NCBI GenBank assembly: GCA_040758525.1
Contig: JBFLVQ010000191.1
Coordinates: 1 to 13,874 of the forward strand
DNA: 13,874 bases
Direction: 5' to 3'
DNA from: JBFLVQ01 sp040758525
GTDB lineage: Bacteria; Acidobacteriota; Blastocatellia; Chloracidobacteriales; JADJPF01
Positions within the stretch are counted from its first letter, which is position 1. Each line of letters starts with the position of its first letter. The notes beneath the pieces are model-generated. The model had not been told where the DNA came from, made no database searches, and saw only the letters and a program-made list of their open reading frames with translations. The translations under genes and the position numbers were made by a program. Shown piece after piece: positions 6,140 through 13,199 of the stretch.

Positions 6140-7336
6140 TTAATACTGAGTTGATACTTGATGGCTCAATGACAACATGGCCAGGATCTCAGCCGTATAG
6201 GTATCACAATTATTGTGCAATATATTGGGTAGCAGATCGCCAAATGCATTAATCTCCAGTACGGCAAAACGCCGAAAACCAGGGGCAATCAAGAGATCGA
6301 TGCCACCATAGAGACTTTCGGGAAAGAGCGCCATTGCCCGCTCACAAATATCGGTGGCCGCTTCAAAAGCGGCACTGCCCATTCTGGCCTGCAAAGCTTG
6401 TAGATCACCGCGAGTGTTGAGCAGGTGAAGGTTAGTAAAAGGGGTTTTACTCATCCGCACTACTGTGTGGCAGCTTTGCCCCTTAATGACCACGACCCTC
6501 AGATCGAATCTACAATCGTCAAAACCGGCCTTGGGCAACCATTGCTCTACATATACTCTATCTCTGGTCAATGTATCGACAAGCGTGGCGATCTCCTGCA
6601 AGTCATCATAACAACGGACACGCAAAGAGTTGTAAAGGGCAATCTGGCCCTCGCGCCGGACCATCTCAATGGTTGTGACTGCACGATGACGGCGGCCATC
6701 AGTTTGATAAGCAACGATGCCAGAAGCACTCGAACTATGGGCAAGCTTGATAAAAACACGGTGACATCTGCTTGTTTCCATTCGATCAATAAGATCTTCG
6801 AAAGAATCGATCCTGCCCAAGCTGCGAGGCACCGGCAACCTGTGTGCAGCAAGCTCTGCCTGACAGCCGATCTTGTCAAACATTAATGCGATATCGGCGG
6901 GACGGTTCATTAGCCTATGGTGGGAGCACATTTGCAATTGCCCCTTGATGATATCGAGTAACTGGCAAAACCCACGATACCATTGACGATTATAAAGAAT
7001 ACGACCAGGCTCAAATTCCATACTATTGAGAGCCGATCGATCGATACTGATATAATCGCGCTCGTTGTCTGGTTGCTCACTGCCCAGCATCAGGATGGCT
7101 CGCTCGACATTAAAATCTTCGCCTGGCGACTCGATCCTCACAATGGCATTAGCTCGCACAATCTCGGGCAAGCTCACTCTGTCTGCGATCAGATCGGCAT
7201 AAGAGACAACTGTTGCGAGCGGTAATGATAATTGTGCTAGCGCCCTCTGGAAGAATTGTATCCGTCGGTTTTCAGGATTGCCGATGATAACAGCATAGAT
7301 GTCGCGATATCGCCAGTTATTCGCTAACCGCGACAT
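6140..7336 (-). CDS. STM4014-family ATP-grasp protein
   Basis: 398 residues from the ATG at 7336 (MSRLANNWRY); one five codons earlier, at 7351, is also possible. Either overlaps the end of the STM4015 gene, by 20 or 35 bp. The ATP-grasp fold is clear. RPADIALMFDKIGCQ (145-159) opens it, VFIKLAHSSSASGIVAY (194-210) carries the nucleotide-binding Lys197 and a flexible loop, and YVEQWLP (262-268) the adenine-contact Glu. FDLRVVVIKG (277-286) is the core strand. GGIDLLI (344-350) and FAVLEINAFGDLLPN (357-371) give Asp347, Glu361 and Asn363 for magnesium. Such enzymes activate a carboxylate as acyl-phosphate and join it to an amine or thiol, as RimK and the RiPP ligases do. The N-terminal 140 residues would be the pre-ATP-grasp part. 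This gives the locus a ligase step; the acceptor is unknown. Confidence 0.87.
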   Translation of the reverse strand: MSRLANNWRYRDIYAVIIGNPENRRIQFFQRALAQLSLPLATVVSYADLIADRVSLPEIVRANAIVRIESPGEDFNVERAILMLGSEQPDNERDYISIDRSALNSMEFEPGRILYNRQWYRGFCQLLDIIKGQLQMCSHHRLMNRPADIALMFDKIGCQAELAAHRLPVPRSLGRIDSFEDLIDRMETSRCHRVFIKLAHSSSASGIVAYQTDGRRHRAVTTIEMVRREGQIALYNSLRVRCYDDLQEIATLVDTLTRDRVYVEQWLPKAGFDDCRFDLRVVVIKGQSCHTVVRMSKTPFTNLHLLNTRGDLQALQARMGSAAFEAATDICERAMALFPESLYGGIDLLIAPGFRRFAVLEINAFGDLLPNILHNNCDTYTAEILAMLSLSHQVSTQY

Positions 7337-8258
7337 ATCTGTAGATCTCATTATCACCATGATAAGTTTCAGCTTTGCGCAAATCACTGGTATCAACTTT
7401 AAGCGCCCGCGCATTCAACTTTTCCACAGTCTCTTCAGAACAGTAGTGGTGATGTAGATCTAGAAACTCCAGTTTAGCCACGCCTGGGCTCTCGATCAGC
7501 GCCTGCGCGCCTTGATCGGTCAGAGTGCCCAGCGAGAGATCCAGGATCTTAATTCGATTCAAGATGGGCGCCTGTGCCACCGCCTTGGCGACCTCATCGG
7601 CAATATCGCTATCTCGCAGACCCAAATATTTAAGCTTGGGAAATTTGGTGCCATTCAGAATCGGTTTGAGATCTTCAACAGTTGTATTACCACCGTAGTT
7701 CCTGGTGCCAAGCCATAGCTCCAGATGCTCGAGCGCAGGCAGTTGCGCGTTGGCAATCTCACGTACGACCTGCGCGCCCAGGCCGCCAGTCTGGATAGTT
7801 AACGATTGCAGATGATCATGTCGTAGGCTGCCAAAGCTTAAATTATCTCCGCCCCGTACAACTAGGTGTGTGAGTGCCGGGTAGGCAGCTAATAAAGGCG
7901 CGAAATCACCCTGACGGATCCAGGAGATCTCAGACTCTTCGCCAATAATATCGCCAAAAAATATCATAGTTAATTTTGGCAACCGCGCACGAGCAGACAC
8001 TAGTGTTTCAATTACCGCATCAGAGGTATCACCACTGGCAACATCGGCCCATGGACCAATCACCAACGCCCTAATCTCATCACTGCCAGCAATATTGAGC
8101 AGTGAAGAGAACTTATCTGCCCAAAGCACTCCATCTTCAGTCTCTTCATAAGTGAGCGATACTCTATAGGCCGTTGATTCGGGCTTTTCAATACTTATGC
8201 CCGACTCAAATTCAACGATCTTCTTCCCCATAAAATCTCTGATATGTTCATTAATCAT
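7317..8258 (-). CDS. STM4015-family leucine-rich-repeat protein
   Basis: 313 residues. The ATG at 8258 is chosen because GAGGT lies 7 bases upstream; a further 6 codons could be read upstream from 8276 but have no such site. The N-terminal part (MINEHIRDF, KKIVEFESG) matches the start of this family, and GDIIGEESEISWI (about 102-114) is a family signature. From about residue 120 to 285 come irregular leucine-rich repeats (PALTHLVVRG, LQSLTIQTGGLG, PALEHLELWLG, PKLKYLGLRDSDI, IKILDLSLGTL, LEFLDLHHHYCS), resembling ribonuclease-inhibitor-type repeats of about 28 residues. No enzyme motif is present, so it should be a binding or scaffold protein. It is the first gene of the - strand unit. A TACAAT about 28 bp upstream of the start could be a -10 box, but no matching -35 is evident. 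Confidence 0.86.
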   Translation of the reverse strand: MINEHIRDFMGKKIVEFESGISIEKPESTAYRVSLTYEETEDGVLWADKFSSLLNIAGSDEIRALVIGPWADVASGDTSDAVIETLVSARARLPKLTMIFFGDIIGEESEISWIRQGDFAPLLAAYPALTHLVVRGGDNLSFGSLRHDHLQSLTIQTGGLGAQVVREIANAQLPALEHLELWLGTRNYGGNTTVEDLKPILNGTKFPKLKYLGLRDSDIADEVAKAVAQAPILNRIKILDLSLGTLTDQGAQALIESPGVAKLEFLDLHHHYCSEETVEKLNARALKVDTSDLRKAETYHGDNEIYRYVAVSE

Positions 8259-8322
8259 TGCTATAACCTCACACAATTAAATTGTAGGATTAACTAGAGA
8301 ACATAGTTATTTCTTGACACTT

Positions 8323-8639
8323 CATACGTGCAGGCTGACCAGCCCGGGCCTGTTGCTTATCCAATCGGTAAATTTCTTGATACCAGGATGGGTCAAGAGC
8401 TTCTCCAGGCTGTTATACTCCTCCTCCAACTCTTTCTCAGCGAGATTAGCGTGAATTTTCTTAGGGCAGGGGCTGCAGATCCAGATTACTCTCTCCACAA
8501 CCTCTTTACGGGTAAATAGCTTTTTATTCCACGGGTTTTAATGCCGCATTCTGGAGATAAGATGATGTTTGGTTAACTCTTCTATCTCCCGCTGACACAA
8601 TTCACATGTTATTCTCTTCGATATGAGAAATAATTGCAT
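8323..8639 (-). pseudogene. HNH-type small protein, broken by an in-frame stop
   Basis: One continuous frame of 105 codons is interrupted by a single TAA at 8538-8540. Before it: MQLFLISKRITCELCQREIE, then LTKHHLISRMRH. After it: NPWNKKLFTRKEVVERVIWI, then CSPCPKKIHANLAEKELEEE and LEKLLTHPGIKKFTDWI. This is the layout of a small HNH/zinc-type family I know, with CxLC, LTxHHLIPR, CxxCHxxIH and a YNTLExLLAHP tail. Two lesions are visible: the stop, which probably replaces a Lys codon, and Pro where the family has His in CxxCH. Intact members would be zinc proteins, probably nucleases, but are not characterised to my knowledge. The start at 8639 is 27 bp from the start of the divergent gene at 8667. 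Confidence 0.7.
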
Positions 8640-8666
8640 AAACCGGTCTGTTTGTCAGGAGTGTTT

Positions 8667-9476
8667 ATGAAGGTAACTATCAGACTTTTTATTAGCGTTA
8701 CGTTTATCATTTTATTACTGGGAGTCGCGGGCGGCAACAGCGCGGCCGGGTTCGAGATTAAACAGCCCAGCAGGTTAACGGTTCATGTAGTAGTGGCGCT
8801 TTGTGACAACAAGTATCAGGGTATTGTGCCAGTACCGGCCAGGATCGGTAATGGCGATGATCCTGACAATAACTTATACTGGGGAGCCGCTTTCGGCGTA
8901 AGATATTTCTTCAGTAGATCGACAGACTGGAAACTTTTAGAGGTTATCAAAAAACCCCAGCCTGAGATTCTCGAGCGCGCTATTTTTAAAAACAGAAACA
9001 GAGATGTCTATCTAGTCGCTGACGCCTATCAAGGCAGGGAGATCAAAAAATGCACGATAGATTTTTTGAAATACGCTGCTGGCAACAACCCTCTTCAGAT
9101 CGAGATTAAAGCCAGTAGCGAGAAACTGTCGGCGGGCGGCGGTGCTAACCTTATCGCCTATGTTGGCCATAATGGCTTGATGGATTTTTCCCTGGATAAT
9201 TATCCTCTGCAAGCCAACGATAAGCAGAGAGATATTGTTATCCTCGCATGTGCCAGCCGTAACTATTTTAAGCCTCCTATAGCTTCGGCTGGTGCCAACC
9301 CTATTTTATGGACTACTGGGCTGATGGCGCCGGAGGCTTATGTACTGAAAGCCGCCATTGACGGCTGGTTGCTTAAAAATAGTAAAGATCAGATCAGGAT
9401 GAAGGCTGCGGAAGCCTACAGTAAGTACCAAAAATGTGGATTAAAAGGTGCACTTAGATTGTTCTCAAATAATTGA
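8667..9476 (+). CDS. Secreted caspase/clostripain-like protein, uncharacterised
   Basis: 269 residues from the ATG at 8667, where AGGAG (8657-8661) lies 5 bases upstream. Residues 5-28 form a signal peptide (hydrophobic core ISVTFIILLLGV, then AGGNSAAG), so it is exported. The mature protein has VHVVVALCDNKYQGIVPVPA (39-58), IGNGDDPDNNLYWGAAFGV (60-78), YLVADAYQG (115-123), NLIAYVGHNGLMDF (161-174), DIVILACASRNYF (189-201) and LWTTGLMAPEAYVL (214-227). A His in a YVGHxG strand end (His168) followed by a Cys in ILACAS (Cys195) is the order and spacing of the dyad of clan CD peptidases (caspases, clostripain, gingipain). I recall similar uncharacterised proteins in other bacteria. Peptidase activity is inferred. 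It stands alone on its strand next to broken genes. Confidence 0.75.
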   Translation: MKVTIRLFISVTFIILLLGVAGGNSAAGFEIKQPSRLTVHVVVALCDNKYQGIVPVPARIGNGDDPDNNLYWGAAFGVRYFFSRSTDWKLLEVIKKPQPEILERAIFKNRNRDVYLVADAYQGREIKKCTIDFLKYAAGNNPLQIEIKASSEKLSAGGGANLIAYVGHNGLMDFSLDNYPLQANDKQRDIVILACASRNYFKPPIASAGANPILWTTGLMAPEAYVLKAAIDGWLLKNSKDQIRMKAAEAYSKYQKCGLKGALRLFSNN

Positions 9477-9675
9477 AGGCGGCTATCTCAACCATACAAG
9501 TGGAACAATAGCTGAAGACTTGGAAAGAGGATTATCAGCCGCCTTTGCTGCTGGCATTCGATGTTTTGTCATTGCTACTGAGCTAACTAGGTATGTAGAT
9601 TTCTCTAAAGCTTATAAGGCTCTTAACAGTATTAGAGATCTGCCTCAAGCGCTGGCAACTTTCAATCAACTATAA
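9448..9675 (+). pseudogene. HAD-family hydrolase, C-terminal fragment
   Basis: The end of this frame reads EDLERGLSAAFAAGIRCFVI, then TELTRYVDFSKAYKALNSIR and DLPQALATF. That matches the last 55-60 residues of HAD subfamily IA hydrolases (beta-phosphoglucomutase type), where (E/D)DSxxGxxAAxxAGxxC holds the fourth motif aspartate, followed by NELTRxxDFSxAD and SLxELP. The nucleophile, cap and Lys motifs are missing, so this is a remnant. The frame can be opened by a GTG at 9448 inside the end of the preceding gene, but no ribosome binding site supports it. The homologous part starts near 9510. The upstream edge lies within about 30 bp of the stop of the caspase-like gene, which suggests a deletion or recombination joint there. 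Confidence 0.6.
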
Positions 9676-9700
9676 GAGATCTGGTGAGCATTAGCTCATT

Positions 9701-9724
9701 GTTAGGCTGGCAGTATCGCCTAAC
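9701..9724. repeat. Inverted repeat GTTAGGC-N10-GCCTAAC
   Basis: A perfect 7-bp inverted repeat separated by 10 bases. Both halves fit the integron core-site consensus (GTTRRRY and its complement RYYYAAC). The right half also serves as one end of the attC-like site at 9718-9810. Further left, TGAGC-TAAT-GCTCA (about 9686-9699) could fold as a second small hairpin. Confidence 0.5.
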
Positions 9725-9810
9725 GACCCAGTTGATCGGGCACGACACAGAGCACTAAAGGAGTATCGCAAACTTCGCTTGCCGCGCTTGAGTTTATCCC
9801 ATTGTTAGAC
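9718..9810 (-). other. Candidate attC recombination site of a gene cassette
   Basis: Read on the - strand, the 93-nt segment begins GTCTAAC (9810-9804) and ends GTTAGGC (9724-9718), matching the attC R'' and R' core boxes; the two boxes pair with one G-T wobble. It begins 8 bases after the stop codon of the aspartic protease gene, exactly where attC sits in an integron cassette. Inner L boxes are not convincing, which lowers confidence. No integrase gene is in the window. Confidence 0.42.
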
Positions 9811-9818
9811 GGCCATTA

Positions 9819-10820
9819 TTACCTCTCAAAGACAGCAATCGCATTAGGGTAATCAACTGTTACTCGAAAGTAGCGGAGGGCATTTCCTCCCAGCGCGCCT
9901 TCCACCCTTTTGTCCATGAACTGCGACATGAACTCATGGAAGTTTTTATCAGCCCGCCTTGTGAACCAGACAGGGCCAACCCTATATCCGGCCACCGTGA
10001 CGCTGGGTACTTCGATCATTGCTTCGCCAGTTGTTTTCTCGGCCTGCTCAATTATGCGCCAATTAGGATGCCGCTTTCGCCACTTCTCAAAAGTTGAAGC
10101 TGTGATGAAACTTGTCGCCCGCTCCGCTGCTCCTCGATCTCGTAGCGAAGCTAACGCCGTGTCGGTAAGAAACGTTGTTGCACCCGTATCAAAAAGTAGG
10201 TCTAGCACCTCGCCATCAATAAGCGCTTGAATTCGTGGAAAGTTGAGCGCCCGCTGCCCGTTCGCATCCGTTTTAAACCCGAGCACAACCCGGTGCTGCG
10301 CTTTTTGTCTTGGTATATCGCCTTTCGCACGTAAGAGAAGACGACGGCGCGGATAATCGAATGTCCACACTCGCCCGCCAAACCATTCCTGTCCAAGCAT
10401 TCCATCATTAATCTCTTCAAAAAACTTGCGCTCATCTGCGGATGGTGTCCATATTGGTATGCGCCCCTCGCGGCTCAATGGTGCTGGAATAGTCGCTTCA
10501 ACCTTGAAGGCGGGCAGTGAGGCAACATAGAAGGCCTCCTGTCCTTCACCACTGATGTTAACGGTTAATAAGCGAAGATGTTCGGCTACATCATTGTATA
10601 TAAAAAGCCCGCCTCCGCTATCGGTAAAGAAGTTGAGCTTCGTGCCATCCATTGTGATCGGCTGAGCATAGAAACGGTGCTCATCATATTTAGTAGGCAG
10701 GACAAGCGGCTTGCCGGGGCTTTGCGCCAGCACAGGCAAACAGATTATGTGTAGGGCAATAACAACTAAGATTGCACAGAGAGATAAGCGGCGCAGCAAG
10801 TGTAAAGTGATATCGGTCAT
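9819..10820 (-). CDS. Secreted two-lobed retropepsin-like aspartic protease
   Basis: 333 residues from the ATG at 10820; GAGGTG lies 12 bases upstream, rather far. An N-terminal signal peptide (charged MTDITLHLLRR, hydrophobic to about 30, VLA before QSPG) suggests export to the periplasm or beyond. Two aspartic protease half-sites are present: FFTDSGGGLFI (Asp67-Ser-Gly) and LLFDTGATTFL (Asp211-Thr-Gly). Each is followed by a glycine motif and a repeated strand: DGMLGQEWFGGRVWTFDYPRR (approx. 139-159) and ALGGNALRYFRVTVDYPNAI (approx. 308-327). It therefore looks like an internally duplicated, single-chain version of the normally dimeric retropepsin fold. The target is unknown. Its - strand neighbour downstream is only an attC-like site, so it may be a gene cassette. 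Both catalytic Asp residues are intact. Confidence 0.78.
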   Translation of the reverse strand: MTDITLHLLRRLSLCAILVVIALHIICLPVLAQSPGKPLVLPTKYDEHRFYAQPITMDGTKLNFFTDSGGGLFIYNDVAEHLRLLTVNISGEGQEAFYVASLPAFKVEATIPAPLSREGRIPIWTPSADERKFFEEINDGMLGQEWFGGRVWTFDYPRRRLLLRAKGDIPRQKAQHRVVLGFKTDANGQRALNFPRIQALIDGEVLDLLFDTGATTFLTDTALASLRDRGAAERATSFITASTFEKWRKRHPNWRIIEQAEKTTGEAMIEVPSVTVAGYRVGPVWFTRRADKNFHEFMSQFMDKRVEGALGGNALRYFRVTVDYPNAIAVFER

Positions 10821-11093
10821 CTTTAATCTATTCACCTCAATAGTACAAAGTGATCTAGCAACTTGTGGTTGAACCACCACGTTTTTCAGCAGTCGGCTCT
10901 CCAGTTGCTTGTTAGCCAGTCGATTATTAAATTATCTACCTTTTGATTAAACAGTTACTATCTATTAACTCTTCAGGCTATTCGCTATTAATTCATAAGA
11001 CGGTAGATGCAAGCAAAGTGTTAACAACGATCTATTTTGGTAGAGAAGACATTGCAATAGAATGGTATTCGAAGCTTTGATCTATTGAACTTG
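10821..11093. other. Gap without recognised genes
   Basis: No coding pattern is seen. A perfect hairpin, GTGGTT-G-AACCAC, lies at 10865-10877. A 7-bp inverted pair, AGCAACT (10857-10863) and AGTTGCT (10903-10909), is followed by TGTTAGCC. This could be a degenerate integron-type site at the 5' side of the protease gene, but one core box is missing. The rest, from about 10920, is AT-rich and featureless. Confidence 0.4.
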
Positions 11094-11379
11094 CTATTTT
11101 AGCCAATACTGAGCAACTTTAGGATCTACTACAATAGGAACATTAAGAATCAGTTTATTACCAGCAGCTACCACTAGACTCTCTACTTGTACTGCTATCA
11201 GCTCATCGTAAATACTGGTAATCAACCTTGCTGATGTCCCTGATAGACATTCATAAGCAATACCATAGCTTGCTTAGTTATATTTCTGAGAATATTCCCT
11301 GTATAGGAGTATTCCTGCCATACTTGTTAACTGCTGCTACTTCTGTCTGATCATCCTTATCAAAGCTATATGCTACTAA
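11094..11379 (-). pseudogene. Decayed reading frame, unrecognised
   Basis: Two protein-like stretches in different frames lie end to end on the - strand. The first (11379 to a stop at 11278-11280) reads LVAYSFDKDDQTEVAAVNKY, then GRNTPIQGIFSEI. The second (11273 to a stop at 11094-11096) reads ASYGIAYECLSGTSARLITS, then IYDELIAVQVESLVVAAG and VPIVVDPKVAQYWLK. A further stop lies just before the first. Codon use is like that of the AT-rich gene upstream, and the stretches look like one protein with indels. It starts 15 bp downstream of that gene's stop, so the two may have been one operon. I do not recognise the family. Confidence 0.45.
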
Positions 11380-11393
11380 TCAGCTAAACTCAC

Positions 11394-12071
11394 CTACTTA
11401 ACAAAGATATTTGTACTTATCTGTAGTTCCCATCTTGTATTTGTATTAACTAATTTGAAACTTTCGCTCTCTCTGGTAATGAACCGAATTTGTCCACCTG
11501 TCTTAAGGCTACCTTCAAAACTTGGAAAGTCTCTAATCATTCGCTTTGGATCTGTAAATATACTTCTATTAATATTCAATTGCGCTGTTGGGCATCCAAT
11601 ATAAAATAGATAGCTCTCAATATTATCCTGATATATCTTCTCAGTACTGGGTTTTACTTTCAGCTCTAACTTGGCAAAATAATCTTTCTCAGCAAGAATA
11701 ATTGGCGATCTATAATTTTCTGTCCAATACTTGACGATATCATCTGTTATTTGTGATTTGAAAAGTAGTATGCTCAGTCTCTTCTCTTGTACTTCCCAGA
11801 TAGCAATTGATGAGCGAATAGTTATTGCCTCATTATTACAATATATTATTCCTTTAGCAGAGTCTTTTATATCTATACCCGTGTCCTGTTTGTTTACTAC
11901 TGTAGGAATCTCTTTTGTATCCTTTGACGGTGTATCTATTGGTTCTGTGATTAGATCATCATTAGTTAAAGTTTTAGATTTATTCTGCTTTTGTGGCTGC
12001 TGTTGGGCAGAGACAAATGTGCTAGTTAAACTAATGGCTAGGAGCAAGAATATATAAGCTATTCTCTTCAT
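11394..12071 (-). CDS. Exported protein of unknown function
   Basis: 225 residues. GGAGG lies 6 bases before the ATG at 12071. MKRIAYIFLLLAISLTSTFVSAQ is a clear signal peptide, cut after SAQ or SA, so the protein is exported. Residues about 24-70 are polar and low in complexity (QQQPQKQNKSK, EPIDTPSKDTKE), probably a disordered linker. From about 72 on comes a compact region with one Cys pair (YCNNEA at about 79, YIGCPTA at about 161) that could form a disulphide, and alternating beta-type strands ending WELQISTNIFVK. No enzyme motif is visible. Composition is much more AT-rich than the DUF2306 gene upstream, so the two have different origins. It could be a lost neighbour of a secretion or conjugation system, but nothing proves this. 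Confidence 0.7.
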   Translation of the reverse strand: MKRIAYIFLLLAISLTSTFVSAQQQPQKQNKSKTLTNDDLITEPIDTPSKDTKEIPTVVNKQDTGIDIKDSAKGIIYCNNEAITIRSSIAIWEVQEKRLSILLFKSQITDDIVKYWTENYRSPIILAEKDYFAKLELKVKPSTEKIYQDNIESYLFYIGCPTAQLNINRSIFTDPKRMIRDFPSFEGSLKTGGQIRFITRESESFKLVNTNTRWELQISTNIFVK

Positions 12072-12131
12072 ATTAATCCTCCATTACATTGACGAGCCTT
12101 GTGTGCCTGATGATTCATCTGATCTCGTTAA

Positions 12132-12947
12132 TTACCTCAGCCAGGCCACGATCGTGCCGTAGACGCCAACGCTGGTCGCTACGGCTGCGGCAAGCACGAG
12201 CGCGGCGGTGGCAAACTTGACGACCATGCTCGGGCTGCGCTGGGCGAGGAAATAGAGTTCCAGCACGGCGAGCGGCAAGAGATAGCTGGCGAAACCGATC
12301 ACGATGTTGGTCGGGCCGGTCATGTCGTCAGTCGAGCCGGGCGTTTCACCTGGCACAACACGGAGGAAGCCGTAGATCACGCGTGTAAACCAGACGCCGC
12401 TCGCGGCCATAAAGGTGCGTAGCGCCCAGCGGCGATGCACACCGATCTTGCCGATCATCGCGTAACGCAGCGCGATGGCCGCGAAGACCATGATCAGCAC
12501 GGCGTCGATCGAAACCGAGATGTCATTGACGAGTATGCCACCGAAGGTGTCGCGCGTCCAGATCATGTAGAGCGCGGCCAGACTCGTCACGAAGGCAATG
12601 ACAATGTAGAGCCGGCCGTTCCAGCGGTGAAAGGCTGGTGCGATGGTACGAATTTTGGGGATGAGCTGCAGCATCCCGCCGATCGTCATGACGAAGGCGA
12701 TGAACAGATGCGCGACAAGCGCGATATTACCGACGACATCCCCGGCAACGAACCCGACGAACAGCCGCTTGTTCCAGGCTGCGAAGTCTCCAGCAACTGC
12801 GGTGGCGATGTATGTCACTGCTATGTGGTAGGCGAAATACCATTGCCCGATCAGCGCGGGCACGAACCATACGATCGCCGAGGTTTGCAACGCCGATCGG
12901 GCCGCTGCGTTTGCATCTATCGTGCGTGTTATGACATTGTCGCTCAT
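12132..12947 (-). CDS. DUF2306 family membrane protein
   Basis: 271 residues from the ATG at 12947 (MSDNVITRT), 9 bases after GGAGG. An ATG three codons upstream (12956) directly abuts that site and is less likely. About seven hydrophobic segments are seen (roughly residues 22-48, 62-95, 112-131, 143-165, 178-198, 212-240, 246-270). The hallmarks HRWNGRLY (about 107-114) and HRRWALRTF (about 170-178) follow membrane segments, as in DUF2306. The histidines could bind haem or a metal, but no function is proven for the family to my knowledge. Codon third positions are strongly G/C, unlike every neighbour, which points to recent transfer. An attC-like half site lies 189 bp upstream, so it could have arrived as a cassette. 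Confidence 0.82.
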   Translation of the reverse strand: MSDNVITRTIDANAAARSALQTSAIVWFVPALIGQWYFAYHIAVTYIATAVAGDFAAWNKRLFVGFVAGDVVGNIALVAHLFIAFVMTIGGMLQLIPKIRTIAPAFHRWNGRLYIVIAFVTSLAALYMIWTRDTFGGILVNDISVSIDAVLIMVFAAIALRYAMIGKIGVHRRWALRTFMAASGVWFTRVIYGFLRVVPGETPGSTDDMTGPTNIVIGFASYLLPLAVLELYFLAQRSPSMVVKFATAALVLAAAVATSVGVYGTIVAWLR

Positions 12948-13098
12948 TGTCTCCATCCTCCGATGTGTGAACCGACGATGGGACGCCTTAGGGCCGTGTC
13001 GGACCCCAGTCGGGTTAGCATAATGCCCATTCTCGGTCCCTGTTCAGGCCCTTCTCCCTACGACAGAGACTTCGCCGGAGTTCCTTCTCAGACACATT

Positions 13099-13120
13099 GA
13101 GCACGCTCGGAGCACGCTCG
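13099..13120. repeat. Tandem 11-mer GAGCACGCTCG x2
   Basis: Two exact adjacent copies of an 11-base unit that is itself nearly palindromic (GAGC-ACG-CTCG). It lies in the GC-rich, non-coding 190 bp before the DUF2306 gene, where no other feature was found. Its role is unknown; it might be an operator or simple slippage. Confidence 0.6.
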
Positions 13121-13135
13121 ATCTTGGGAGTGAGC

Positions 13136-13190
13136 GTCTAACGACCAAGCTTATCGGCGGCAATGGAGCGCAGCGGAATTGCCGTCTGGT
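13136..13190 (-). other. attC-like half site
   Basis: On the - strand this segment contains a hairpin, GGCAAT-(13 bases)-ATTGCC, with an inner CCGCTGCGC typical of attC tips. It then reads GCCGATAAGCTTGGTC and ends in GTTAGAC (13142-13136), a perfect GTTRRRY core box. The opposite box (RYYYAAC) is not found where it should be; the FkbM remnant begins there instead. It looks like the right half of an attC, left by recombination or deletion, directly upstream of the GC-rich DUF2306 segment. Confidence 0.42.
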
Positions 13191-13199
13191 GGAGCGCCT

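Noticed and set aside
8314..8319. Perfect TTGACA on the + strand
   Set aside because: No -10 sequence at 16-18 bases and no + strand gene follows for 350 bases.
8538..8540. Programmed readthrough of the TAA in the HNH-type gene
   Set aside because: No recoding element or family precedent; a second damaging change (Pro for His) points to simple decay.
12435..13100. 221-codon open frame on the + strand opposite the DUF2306 gene
   Set aside because: GC-rich genes create open frames on the other strand. Its product is rich in Asp/Glu/Arg without any domain, while the - strand reads as a membrane protein with family motifs.
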